DNA of 13,399 bases, from assembly GCA_046757585.1 (NCBI GenBank), contig JBHHYR010000101.1, forward strand, positions 1 through 13,399, given 5' to 3'. Made by a program: the position numbers and the translations under genes. Source of the DNA: JBHHYR01 sp046757585 (GTDB taxonomy: Bacteria; Desulfobacterota; Binatia; HRBIN30). Shown here in pieces: positions 1 to 7,020 of the stretch. Every line of letters begins with the position of its first letter. The stretch's first letter is position 1. Below the pieces are notes generated by a model. That model did not search any database and was not told where the DNA came from. It saw nothing but the letters and a program-made list of their open reading frames with translations.

Positions 1-631
1 GCGAGGGAGTCCGGGTTGCTGTCACGGTTGCAGTCGGCGTCCGCGTTGGCGTGTGGGTTGGCGTGGTCGTCACGGTTGGTGTTGCGGTCGCAGTCGGGGA
101 CAACGTCGCCGTGGCCGTGCGGGTGCGGGTACGGGTCGGGGTGCCGGTTGGCGTCGTGGTCCGGGTTGGCGTGCGGGTCGGGGTGTTCGTCACCGTGGGC
201 GTGCGGGTGACCGTCGGCGACAGCGTTGCCGTGGAGGTGCGGGTGCGGGTCGGCGTCGGCGTTGGCGTCGGGGTGCGTGTGGGAGTGTCGGTCGCCGTCG
301 GCGATGGCCCCTCCGTTGGGGTATCCGTCACCGTGCGGGTTGGTGTGCGGGTTGAGGTGGCAGTTGGCGTGGGCGTGCGGGTACGGGTCGCCGTGCGCGA
401 GGGCGTGGGTGTGCGGGTCCTCGTCGGCGGAGTCGTGGGGCGTGGTGTCCGGGTGGGGATGCGCGTGCGTGTCAAAGTCGGCGTCACCGTAAACGTCCGC
501 GTGGGACCCGGCGGGTGCGTACGTGTCGGCGTGCGCGTGATACCGGGTGTGGCGCTGGCGGTCACCGCCTGCGTCGCGGTGGCTATGGCGACGGTCGGCG
601 TGGGAGCTGCCACGGAGCGTGTGGGTGTGGG
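1..631. repeat. Low-complexity GT/CA-biased repeat encoding Thr-Pro linker
   Basis: The plus strand is a degenerate hexamer-like repeat of the form GTYGGY/GTGCGG. On the minus strand it reads as alternating ACN and CCN/CGN codons (Thr with Pro, Arg or Ala). Because the unit is 6 nt, gain or loss of units would keep the frame. The same composition creates long open frames on the plus strand rich in Val and Gly (for example 51-740); these are shadows and should not be annotated. Confidence 0.85.
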
Positions 632-868
632 CATCAAGCTCTGCAGCGCCTGCACCACGGCGGAAAGGTCAGCGGCGCTCAGCCGTCCGTCCGCGTTCAC
701 GTCAGCCTGCGCACATGTGCTTCCGTTGAACACGGCGTGAACCGTCGCTGCGAGGTCGGCGTCGTTGACGAGGCCGTCGCAGTTGGCGTCACCTATCGCT
801 GCGTCAGCTGGCAACGCTATGAGCCAGACCGAGCAGAGTATCGCCAGCGCCGCACCAACTTGCCTCAC
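1..868 (-). CDS. Secreted dockerin-like protein with long Thr-Pro linker (C-terminus beyond left edge)
   Basis: Read on the minus strand from a GTG at 868, the frame stays open to the window edge (about 289 codons). Residues 1-23 look like a signal peptide, with a hydrophobic core ending in Ala-Asp-Ala. Residues 27-38 and 56-67 form two EF-hand-like calcium loops of the dockerin type I pattern: Asp27/Asn29/Asp31/Asn35/Asp38 and Asp56/Asn58/Asp60/Ser64/Asp67. Cys30 and Cys52 could form a disulfide. From about residue 80 onward the protein is an almost pure Thr-Pro/Thr-Arg/Thr-Ala linker of more than 200 residues. Any functional domain lies after the linker, outside the window. In-frame ATGs at 952 and 919 are possible earlier starts, but they add a polar extension ahead of the signal peptide and none has a good ribosome-binding site. 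The protein is probably exported; its function is unknown. The Thr-Pro linker matches the style of the propeller protein at the right edge. Confidence 0.75.
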   Translation of the reverse strand, partial: MRQVGAALAILCSVWLIALPADAAIGDANCDGLVNDADLAATVHAVFNGSTCAQADVNADGRLSAADLSAVVQALQSLMPTPTRSVAAPTPTVAIATATQAVTASATPGITRTPTRTHPPGPTRTFTVTPTLTRTRIPTRTPRPTTPPTRTRTPTPSRTATRTRTPTPTATSTRTPTRTVTDTPTEGPSPTATDTPTRTPTPTPTPTRTRTSTATLSPTVTRTPTVTNTPTRTPTRTTTPTGTPTRTRTRTATATLSPTATATPTVTTTPTHTPTRTPTATVTATRTPS

Positions 869-1040
869 TACACCGCCGGTTTTTGGACGCTGAGAGTCTG
901 GCTCACACTCACGCAACATCACACGGGTTAGAGCCAGCCTTATGCGCTCCATCCTGTTGTTTTGCAAATGAAGAATGGACCGCGGGCCGGCGGTGCAGCG
1001 ACCGCTGATGCGGCGCGCCCGCAGCACCGACCCCGCAAGT

Positions 1041-1499
1041 CTAGTAAGTTCCGCCCAGCTTCCTGTGGTCCCAGCTGCTGATGCGCTCGGGGGTCACTTT
1101 GATCACAACGCGCTTGCGGGCTTGCGCCTTCAGGGCGTCTTCAACTCCCGGTGGCATGGCACCGACCATCTTCTGGTGCACGCGAGCCAGTACACCGACG
1201 CAGGTATCCGTGTCGCGGATCACCTCGGCGCGCCCGCGGATCAACACACCCGTGAGCGTGTCATACGTGTCACCCGCTTCAGCTAGCAGCGCGACCTTGG
1301 AGTTTCGTTTGATATTCAAGGCCTTCTGGGATCTGGCATATGTGGTCATCAGGCAACAGTCGCCGTCCATCACGTACCACATCGCAACCGAGTGCGGATA
1401 CCCGCGCCGGTCCAGGCTGGAAAGAACGATCGTCTTGGTGTGCTCGAGAAATTTCCGGCGTTCCTCCCGCGTGAGCTGAATTGCCTTGCGTCGTGACAT
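1041..1499 (-). CDS. Pyridoxamine 5'-phosphate oxidase-like flavin/F420 fold protein
   Basis: This 152-residue cytoplasmic protein has the small split-barrel PNPOx fold. Residues 23-45 carry the typical family opening: a hydrophobic strand, then Ser-Leu-Asp-Arg-Arg-Gly-Tyr-Pro-His, then Trp-Tyr-Val-Met-Asp. After it come the Lys-Ala-Leu-Asn-Ile segment and the Gly-Arg-Ala-Glu-Val-Ile strand usual in these proteins. Such proteins bind FMN or F420 and reduce diverse small molecules; the substrate cannot be told here. Three consecutive ATGs lie at 1505, 1502 and 1499. The GGAG at 1509-1506 is 6 nt ahead of the third, so 1499 is the best start; an open frame back to 1643 lacks family-like sequence. 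The gene is divergent from the CoA-transferase gene and lies 88 nt upstream of the ATG-952 option of the dockerin gene on the same strand. Family assignment is solid, function is not. Confidence 0.85.
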   Translation of the reverse strand: MSRRKAIQLTREERRKFLEHTKTIVLSSLDRRGYPHSVAMWYVMDGDCCLMTTYARSQKALNIKRNSKVALLAEAGDTYDTLTGVLIRGRAEVIRDTDTCVGVLARVHQKMVGAMPPGVEDALKAQARKRVVIKVTPERISSWDHRKLGGTY

Positions 1500-1505
1500 C
1501 ATCAT

Positions 1506-1509
1506 CTCC
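1506..1509 (-). promoter_or_regulatory. Shine-Dalgarno GGAG deciding the start among three ATGs
   Basis: GGAG directly abuts the first of three tandem ATG codons (1505, 1502, 1499). Only the third has a normal 6-nt spacing, which favours 1499 as the initiation codon. Confidence 0.6.
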
Positions 1510-1593
1510 GCTTGTCTATTCGCGCGCGGCGCGGTGCGAAACACCGAGCACCCACGAGCACACGGGGTAGGACAAACGCGGCATGGCACAGCA

Positions 1594-1622
1594 TCCCTAG
1601 TGCAAGCGCGGGGGGGAGTCAA
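1594..1622 (-). promoter_or_regulatory. Possible sigma70-type promoter for the PNPOx-like gene
   Basis: On the minus strand TTGACT (1622-1617) is followed after 17 nt by TAGGGA (1599-1594). The -35 box is good and the -10 box is poor. This would leave an untranslated leader of about 90 nt before the ATG at 1499. The spacer contains a run of seven C, which is unusual. Weak support. Confidence 0.3.
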
Positions 1623-1633
1623 AAATCGGCGCG

Positions 1634-1662
1634 TTGACTTCACCCGGAGTGTCTTCTATCGG
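1634..1662 (+). promoter_or_regulatory. Possible promoter of the CoA-transferase gene, near-leaderless
   Basis: TTGACT (1634-1639), a 17-nt spacer and TATCGG (1657-1662) precede the ATG at 1671 by 8 nt. If active, transcription would start at or next to the initiation codon. The -35 matches consensus in 5 of 6 bases and the -10 in 3 of 6. The same arrangement appears before positions 6861 (minus) and 6973 (plus). Confidence 0.35.
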
Positions 1663-1670
1663 GGCACCGT

Positions 1671-4103
1671 ATGGCCCAAGGTGGGGGTGCGCTCGAAGGC
1701 GTGCGTGTGCTCGACCTCGCCGAGGCACCGGGCGCCTACTGCGGGAAGCTTCTAGCCGACATGGGAGCGGACGTGGTCAAGGTCGAGCCACCGGGTGGAG
1801 CGGTCATGCGGCACATCGGGCCGTTCCATGACGGCATACGCGATCGCGATCGCTCCCTCTTCTTCTGGCACTACAACACCAACAAGCGCAGCGTGACGCT
1901 TGATCTCGATCTGCCTTCCGATCGGGAGCGCTTTCTCCAGCTCACGACGACCGCCGACCTGCTGATTGAAACCGGCGCCCCCGGCCACCTCGCTGCGCTC
2001 GGTCTGGACTACGCGACGCTGGCGGCACGTAACCCGCGCCTAACCTTGCTCTCGATTACCCCGTTCGGACAGACGGGTCCGCACTGTCACTACCGCGGTT
2101 CCGACTTGATCGCGCAAGCGGTGGGCGGCATGGTTTACGTCAACGGCTTTCCCGATGGGGCGCCGTTACAGGGCCTGGGACTGCAGGCCTACCACAGTGC
2201 GTCGACCTACGCGGCCATTGCCGCGATGCTTGCGCTCCTGGCACGTGACCGCACCGGTCGCGGCCAGTTCATCGATGTGAGTGTGCAGGAATGCGTGGCG
2301 GCCTGCGTGGAACATGCAAGCAGTTTCTTTCACCAGAACGGCACGGTCGCGGAGCGCCAGGGCAGCCTGCACTGGACCCGTTATGTGCGCGTAGGCCGGT
2401 GCAAGGACGGCTACGCCATGCACTGCACGTTGGCGGATTGGACGTCGCTGATTGAATGGGTGAAAGGGGACGGCAAGGCCCGGGATCTGACCGAACCTGA
2501 CTGGGAGGATTTCGGGTACCGCCGCGACCACTGCGAGCACCTGTTCGATGTTCTCGATCAGTGGGCACAGGAGTACACCGTTGCCGACCTGGTAGACGGC
2601 GCGCAGTTGCGGCGCATTCCCTATGCCGCGGTCCTGCCGCCCGAATCACTGCTGCAGAACCCCCAGCTCGTGGAGCGTGACTTCTTTGTTCCTGTTGCGC
2701 ACGAGGATGTCGGGCAGACGCTGAGGTATCCGGGTGCACCATATGTGTTTGGCACAACGCCCTGGCGTATCCGGCGCCGGCCGCCGCGAGTCGGCGAACA
2801 CAACGCCGAGGTGTTTGCCGAGTTGCACAAATCGAACGCCAAGCAGACCGCGGGATCGACGACGCGGGCGGCGGACATGCCGCGCTCCTTCGAGGGGACC
2901 GGCCGCCCCCTCGAGGGGGTGCGCATCGTCGACTTCACCTGGGTCGTCGCTGGTCCCGTCGCGACACGCATTCTGGCCGATCACGGCGCCGAGGTGATCA
3001 AGATCGAGCGGCGGGACGTCCTCGACCTAGGCAGCCGCCGCAGTGGACTCACAGGGAACATCAATCGCGGCAAGCAGAGCATCGTGCTCAACATGAGCAC
3101 GCCTAGAGGCATCGCGCTTGCGAAGCAGCTAGTCGCGGCTGCTGATGTGGTCATGGACAACTTCAGCGCACGGGTCATGCGCCACTGGGGACTGGACTAT
3201 CCGAACCTGCAGCGTATCAAACCCAACATCATTGCCATCAGCATGTCCGGGTTCGGGCACACGGGGCCACACAAAGACTTCGTCAGCTATGGCCCCACCT
3301 TGCAGGCTTTGTCAGGGTATACTCTGCTGATGCGCCAGCCGGGTTGCGAACCGGCCGGGTGGGGGTTTTCGTACTCCGACATGGCCGCAGGAAGCAGCGG
3401 CGCTCTCGCCGTCCTAATCGCCCTATGGCATCGGCGCCGAACAGGAGAGGGTCAATACATTGACCTGTCGCAGTTCGAGAACCTCGTCGCGCTCCTCGGT
3501 CCCGGTCTCCTCGACATCCTCGTCAATCACGGCACGTGGCAGCCAAGTGGCAACAGTTCCCAGGAGATGCCCGCTGCACCTCACGGCGTGTACCGCTGTA
3601 CGGACCAGCCTAGTCGTAGCGCGGTACGTGAGCGTTGGTGTGCCATCGCAGTGTTTGGCGAGGACGACTGGAAGCGGTTCTGTGAGGCGCTCGGTACGCC
3701 GCCGTGGACGCGCGAGGAGCGGTTCGCGACGACTGCAGCCCGGCTTGCAAACCAGTCGGCCCTGGATGCGCAGGTGACCTCGTGGACGGCTGATCGTACC
3801 GCCGAGGAGGTCGTGGCACGACTCCGGGGGGCCGGCGTGGCGGCCGGTGTGGTCGCCGACGCCGAGGACCTATGCCGGCGTGACTCCCACTTGCAGGCCC
3901 GGCAGTACTGGGCGCGCGTGGTGACGCCCGAGGGCGAGACGGCAGAGTACGACGGGGTGCCGTTCCGGATGTCCGGCACTCCCGGTTGGGTCTGCGCGCC
4001 GGGGCCCCTGCTGGGGGAGCATACTGACGCAGTGCTGCAGCGCATCCTGGGCATGTCCCCCGCTGCCATCGCCGAGTTGCGTGCCGGTAACGTTGTGAGC
4101 TAG
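1671..4103 (+). CDS. Fused double CaiB/BaiF family III CoA-transferase
   Basis: This 810-residue protein is two family III CoA-transferase units in one chain, roughly residues 1-390 and 410-810, joined by a polar linker. Each unit starts with the family motif Leu-Glu-Gly-Val-Arg and has the later Thr-Gly-(Arg/Glu)-Gly-Gln segment; the C-terminus closes with the typical Leu-Gly-Glu-His-Thr. Single-unit relatives (Frc, CaiB) are about 400 residues and work as interlocked dimers, moving CoA between carboxylic acids through a catalytic Asp. That Asp is visible in the second half as Asp570 (Ser-Asp-Met-Ala-Ala-Gly). In the first half the aligned residue is Tyr174, followed by His175, so that unit looks catalytically dead. 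The size and single-active-half layout resemble the DMSP CoA-transferase/lyase DddD, but substrate identity cannot be inferred. The ATG at 1671 has only a GGGG stretch upstream and may be near-leaderless. The stress-protein gene follows after 17 nt, so the two are likely co-transcribed. Confidence 0.9.
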   Translation: MAQGGGALEGVRVLDLAEAPGAYCGKLLADMGADVVKVEPPGGAVMRHIGPFHDGIRDRDRSLFFWHYNTNKRSVTLDLDLPSDRERFLQLTTTADLLIETGAPGHLAALGLDYATLAARNPRLTLLSITPFGQTGPHCHYRGSDLIAQAVGGMVYVNGFPDGAPLQGLGLQAYHSASTYAAIAAMLALLARDRTGRGQFIDVSVQECVAACVEHASSFFHQNGTVAERQGSLHWTRYVRVGRCKDGYAMHCTLADWTSLIEWVKGDGKARDLTEPDWEDFGYRRDHCEHLFDVLDQWAQEYTVADLVDGAQLRRIPYAAVLPPESLLQNPQLVERDFFVPVAHEDVGQTLRYPGAPYVFGTTPWRIRRRPPRVGEHNAEVFAELHKSNAKQTAGSTTRAADMPRSFEGTGRPLEGVRIVDFTWVVAGPVATRILADHGAEVIKIERRDVLDLGSRRSGLTGNINRGKQSIVLNMSTPRGIALAKQLVAAADVVMDNFSARVMRHWGLDYPNLQRIKPNIIAISMSGFGHTGPHKDFVSYGPTLQALSGYTLLMRQPGCEPAGWGFSYSDMAAGSSGALAVLIALWHRRRTGEGQYIDLSQFENLVALLGPGLLDILVNHGTWQPSGNSSQEMPAAPHGVYRCTDQPSRSAVRERWCAIAVFGEDDWKRFCEALGTPPWTREERFATTAARLANQSALDAQVTSWTADRTAEEVVARLRGAGVAAGVVADAEDLCRRDSHLQARQYWARVVTPEGETAEYDGVPFRMSGTPGWVCAPGPLLGEHTDAVLQRILGMSPAAIAELRAGNVVS

Positions 4104-4120
4104 ACAGGGTGGGGTTCGCT

Positions 4121-4564
4121 ATGCCGCGCGACTTCAAGGCGATCCTGTGTCCCACGGATTTCTCCCCGGAATCGTATCAGGCGCTCGAATACGGCGTCCG
4201 GTTTGCGCGAATCTCGCAAGGAACTATCCTGATTGCACATATCCTGCACAATCCGGCTAGCCAGGAGTTTCAGCCCGACGGATACGTGCTGAGTTTCGAC
4301 CAGGCAAAGGTCCGCGCTCAATCCGCGCTCGAAGATGTGCGAGCCAACCGCGTCGGTGCTGACACGAAGTGTGAGCTGCTGGTAGATATCGGCGACCCCT
4401 ATGACCGGCTGATGGCGGTTGCGAAGGAACGCCAGGTCGACCTCATCGTCACCTCGACGCACGGCCGCACCGGCCTGAAGCATCTGGTCTTGGGCAGCGT
4501 GGCAGAGAAGCTTATTCGACACGCTCCGTGTCCCGTCTTCGTCGTGCGGCGCGCCGCAGGCTGA
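4121..4564 (+). CDS. Universal stress protein (UspA family), ATP-binding type
   Basis: This 147-residue cytoplasmic protein has the single Usp alpha/beta domain. The start shows the family motif with Asp13 after the first strand (Ile-Leu-Cys-Pro-Thr-Asp-Phe-Ser). Near the C-terminus, Ser-Thr-His-Gly115 followed by nine residues and Gly125-Ser126 forms the nucleotide-binding signature; the first glycine of the classical G-2x-G-9x-G(S/T) motif is a serine here. It ends with Cys-Pro-Val-Phe-Val-Val as usual. The family responds to starvation and other stresses as dimers, many binding ATP. The ATG at 4121 is preceded by GGTGGGG with suitable spacing; a GTG at 4109 would add four residues. It lies 17 nt after the CoA-transferase gene, so probably the same transcript. 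Its last 53 nt overlap the convergent YihY/BrkB gene. Confidence 0.93.
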   Translation: MPRDFKAILCPTDFSPESYQALEYGVRFARISQGTILIAHILHNPASQEFQPDGYVLSFDQAKVRAQSALEDVRANRVGADTKCELLVDIGDPYDRLMAVAKERQVDLIVTSTHGRTGLKHLVLGSVAEKLIRHAPCPVFVVRRAAG

Positions 4565-5438
4565 CTCGGGCATCAACCTCTTCATGGTGCACCCGGCAGA
4601 CTTCGGCACCAAAGAGCACGATCGTCCACGCGACGTACACCCAGGCGAGCAGTATCGGCAGTTGCCACAGCGCACCGTAAAAGGCGCTGTAGCGCACGAG
4701 TTTAATGACGAAGGTCACGTAGGCCCATTGCGCCACTTGCCACAACGAGCCGGCAACAACCGCGCCGACGACCGCAGAGCGTACCCGAACCGGCCGGTTG
4801 GGTAGCACCGTGTACAGCATCGTGAAGCTGAGCCAGAGCAGCGTATACGGCACCAGCCGCAGCACGAACAACACGACGTCGCCGAGATACAGGTGCTCGA
4901 AAAAGGCCCAGGTCGCGGTCCCGTGCCGGAGAAACGTCGTACCGGCCAACGCGAGCAGCACCATCGCAGGGACGGCTCCAGCGACGCCGACGAACGCCCG
5001 CACCTTGCGCAGCACGGGCCGGCCGGGGATGCCTCCCCAGATCGAATTGAGGCACAGCTCAGCGTTTCCCAGGATAGCGAAGACGGCGAGGACCGCCCCG
5101 ATCACACTGAGCACTCCGACTGCTCGGACGTTCGTCTGATCGATGAAACGGACGATGTGGATCGAGACCTCGGGGGAGCCGGCGCCAATCGTTCTGACGA
5201 TGAGCGGCGTCAGGCCCCGATGCAGCCCCAACCCCTTGATGAGGGCGAACAAGGCGACCAACAGCGGCACAAGGCCAATGAGCGTATAGTACGCGAGGGC
5301 GGCCGCCCATTGCACCCCACGATCGCGCACAAAACTTATGGCGGCGACGGGCACGAGCAACAGCAGGCCGACGGCGTTGGCGAGGACTTCCCCCCTCCTG
5401 ACTCGGCGCGTTGGTGCAGCCGTATGGGCCGTGTTCAT
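4512..5438 (-). CDS. YihY/BrkB-family inner-membrane protein
   Basis: This 308-residue polytopic membrane protein has six or seven hydrophobic segments. Family hallmarks are visible: Ala-Ala-Ala-Leu-Ala-Tyr-Tyr-Thr-Leu with a downstream Val-Pro-Leu-Leu in the first third, Asn-Ser-Ile-Trp in the middle, Tyr-Thr-Val-Leu-Pro-Asn, and near the end Leu-Phe-Gly-Ala-Glu-Val. The family was once mislabelled ribonuclease BN; its members are probably membrane transport or envelope proteins of uncertain function. The C-terminus is a charged Arg-rich tail. The ATG at 5438 lies 7 nt after the holA stop; a GTG at 5501 would overlap holA by 56 nt and add a non-conserved leader, so 5438 is preferred. It is probably translated from the holA transcript. 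The 3' end overlaps the convergent universal-stress-protein gene by 53 nt. Confidence 0.88.
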   Translation of the reverse strand: MNTAHTAAPTRRVRRGEVLANAVGLLLLVPVAAISFVRDRGVQWAAALAYYTLIGLVPLLVALFALIKGLGLHRGLTPLIVRTIGAGSPEVSIHIVRFIDQTNVRAVGVLSVIGAVLAVFAILGNAELCLNSIWGGIPGRPVLRKVRAFVGVAGAVPAMVLLALAGTTFLRHGTATWAFFEHLYLGDVVLFVLRLVPYTLLWLSFTMLYTVLPNRPVRVRSAVVGAVVAGSLWQVAQWAYVTFVIKLVRYSAFYGALWQLPILLAWVYVAWTIVLFGAEVCRVHHEEVDARVSLRRAARRRRDTERVE

Positions 5439-5445
5439 GCCGCGT

Positions 5446-6861
5446 TTACCAGGAACCAAGGCGGGCACCGCGGAACCAGCGGTCTCTGGGCACCGTGCCA
5501 CGACACCACTGCATCACGAAGATTTCGAGCAGTGTTCCCGGCTCCCCCTGTGACGACTTGAGCCGGAGGTCAAGGTTCGACAAGTGCACGAGCGCCTCGC
5601 GCAACAGGCGCCTGTCGGTATGGGAGGCGTCCTGGAAACGACGGTACAGGACGAACGGATGGGCCTTGCCGAAGGCTTTCACCGTCTCCGGGTCCAGGTG
5701 GGGTAGAATGCGAGTCTGAAACGTGGCGAACGGCAACCGGGGACCCCACTTTCCCTGCAGCGTTTCGTCCAGACACTCGCGGGCGAGCAACAGCATCCGC
5801 AGCTCGCGAGCGATCATGGCGAGCAGGCGCAGCGGCGGCTCACCTTGTTCGATGAGTCCCCGCAGCAGCGGCAAGGCGCGTTCAACGTGACGCGCTGCCA
5901 GGGCACTGGTGAAGTCGAAGATCCACGACTCCGCCATGTCTCGAACGACCTGCCGGACATCATCTTCGGTAATGGTTGTACGCTCGCCCACATACAGGCA
6001 TAGTTTTTCCAGCTCGGCAGTCAGCAACGCCGTCTCGGTACCCGCGCGCCGTAGGATCAGCTCGCGCGCACCGCCGGCGAGTTGCTTCGCGAACCCATTC
6101 ACGACAGTACGGACCACGTCATCCACGGTATCGCGGCTCAGCATGCCGCTGCGTTCGCGGGCAGGGTTCAGGCTCACCACTGCGCCGACCTCGCGCAGGC
6201 GCTTGAAGAGCCGCTTGCGGGCGTCCACCGCCGCGGCGGTCAGCAGCAACACGGCGTGCGGCGGCGGGCCCGACTCGAGCCATTCCAGCAAGACACCACT
6301 ATCGTTGCGGTACGCAGCGACCGCGAGGTCGCGTGCCCCGCACGCCGCGTGCACAGCATCCAGCTGTGCCAGCTGCTCCCCGGGGAGTTCCCTGCCGAAC
6401 ACCTCACGCACGCGTGTTGCGGCCAGCGTCGCCCACCGCGTCCGGGCGAACTGTGCCTGCGACCAACCCGCGAGGGCAGCCAGCCTGACGAGCTTCTCCG
6501 CGGCGTCGCGGGTGCGGCCCTGGTTCCACGCCGTCAACAAGGCGCGGGTTAGCTCGGGCCGCTTTTCATCGGAAGGAAGGAGCTGGCTGTCACGGAGCCA
6601 GACGATCTTGGTCCCGGGAAAGAAGCCGGGCGTGCGCAGGCTGTTGATCACTGTGGCGATCGGCGTGGTTCGACCATCATAGCTCTCAAGATTGAAGGCG
6701 CGGTGCGCCGGAGACACCAGGGCGTCGATCAAGGCGTGCGCCGCGCTACCCGTCTCAAACGACTCACCAATGAACAGATAGACGGGTTTGCATCGGCCGG
6801 CCGCCGCCTCACGCACCAGCGAAGCCACCTCGCCGCGCGCCGCCGCCGAAGACTGCGCCAT
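5446..6861 (-). CDS. holA: DNA polymerase III subunit delta (clamp loader), with insertion
   Basis: This 471-residue cytoplasmic protein matches the clamp-loader delta subunit, which opens the beta sliding clamp during replication. The N-terminal domain begins near residue 24 with Lys-Pro-Val-Tyr-Leu-Phe-Ile-Gly-Glu. Family segments continue with Lys-Ile-Val-Trp-Leu-Arg-Asp (85-91), the Gly-Pro-Pro-Pro...Val-Leu-Leu-Leu strand near 198-207 and Lys-Arg-Leu-Phe-Lys-Arg-Leu. The collar domain shows Ile-Phe-Asp-Phe-Thr-Ser-Ala-Leu-Ala and Gln-Gly-Glu-Pro-Pro-Leu-Arg-Leu-Leu. As expected for delta there is no Walker A motif. Usual length is about 340 residues; here about 90 extra helical residues (roughly 98-188) sit inside the first domain. 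The ATG at 6861 has a weak Shine-Dalgarno but a promoter-like motif immediately upstream. The YihY/BrkB gene follows after 7 nt. The frequent neighbours lptE and leuS are not present. Confidence 0.9.
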   Translation of the reverse strand: MAQSSAAARGEVASLVREAAAGRCKPVYLFIGESFETGSAAHALIDALVSPAHRAFNLESYDGRTTPIATVINSLRTPGFFPGTKIVWLRDSQLLPSDEKRPELTRALLTAWNQGRTRDAAEKLVRLAALAGWSQAQFARTRWATLAATRVREVFGRELPGEQLAQLDAVHAACGARDLAVAAYRNDSGVLLEWLESGPPPHAVLLLTAAAVDARKRLFKRLREVGAVVSLNPARERSGMLSRDTVDDVVRTVVNGFAKQLAGGARELILRRAGTETALLTAELEKLCLYVGERTTITEDDVRQVVRDMAESWIFDFTSALAARHVERALPLLRGLIEQGEPPLRLLAMIARELRMLLLARECLDETLQGKWGPRLPFATFQTRILPHLDPETVKAFGKAHPFVLYRRFQDASHTDRRLLREALVHLSNLDLRLKSSQGEPGTLLEIFVMQWCRGTVPRDRWFRGARLGSW

Positions 6862-6869
6862 GCCGCCAA

Positions 6870-6898
6870 CCTATAGCGCGCAGCGCCCGGGAAGTCAT
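6870..6898 (-). promoter_or_regulatory. Possible promoter of holA, near-leaderless
   Basis: On the minus strand ATGACT (6898-6893), a 17-nt spacer and TATAGG (6875-6870) end 8 nt before the holA ATG at 6861. Each hexamer matches consensus in 4 of 6 bases. The geometry is the same as that before the CoA-transferase gene. Confidence 0.35.
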
Positions 6899-6936
6899 GC
6901 GCGACCCTGGCAACGAAGACTGTCGGGGCGGGCAAG

Positions 6937-6965
6937 TTGACAAGCGCGGAGCCCACGGATACGGG
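6937..6965 (+). promoter_or_regulatory. Possible promoter of the dehydrogenase pair
   Basis: A consensus -35 TTGACA (6937-6942) is followed after 17 nt by TACGGG (6960-6965). The -10 is weak. Transcription would begin near 6972, right at an ATG at 6973, or give a leader of about 49 nt to the preferred start at 7021. Confidence 0.4.
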
Positions 6966-7020
6966 TTAGGCAATGCAGCAAGCTTCGGTAGCTCCGGTGT
7001 GCCTGGAAGGCGGCGCGTGG

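Noticed and set aside
1..631. Hexamer repeat as a CRISPR array or telomere-like repeat
   Set aside because: There are no fixed-length repeats separated by unique spacers; the periodicity is that of Thr-Pro codons in an open frame.
51..740. Long plus-strand open frame of 229 codons rich in Val and Gly
   Set aside because: It is the antisense reading of the Thr-Pro repeat. The minus-strand frame has a signal peptide and calcium loops, while this frame has only repeat-derived Val/Gly/Arg and no domain.
1500..1643. N-terminal extension of the PNPOx-like gene to an ATG at 1643
   Set aside because: The extra 48 residues are Cys/Arg/Pro-rich and unlike the family, they cross promoter-like sequence, and GGAG supports the start at 1499.
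1838..1852. GCGATCGC-type octamer repeat resembling the cyanobacterial HIP1 element
   Set aside because: A single short occurrence inside a coding region, with no other copies noticed; chance in GC-rich DNA.
5439..5501. GTG at 5501 as start of the YihY/BrkB gene
   Set aside because: It would overlap the conserved 3' end of holA by 56 nt and add a non-hydrophobic leader. ATG 5438 just after the holA stop is simpler.
5909..6682. Plus-strand open frame of 257 codons inside holA
   Set aside because: Ser/Arg/Ala-rich composition typical of antisense frames in GC-rich genes; holA on the other strand has clear family motifs throughout.
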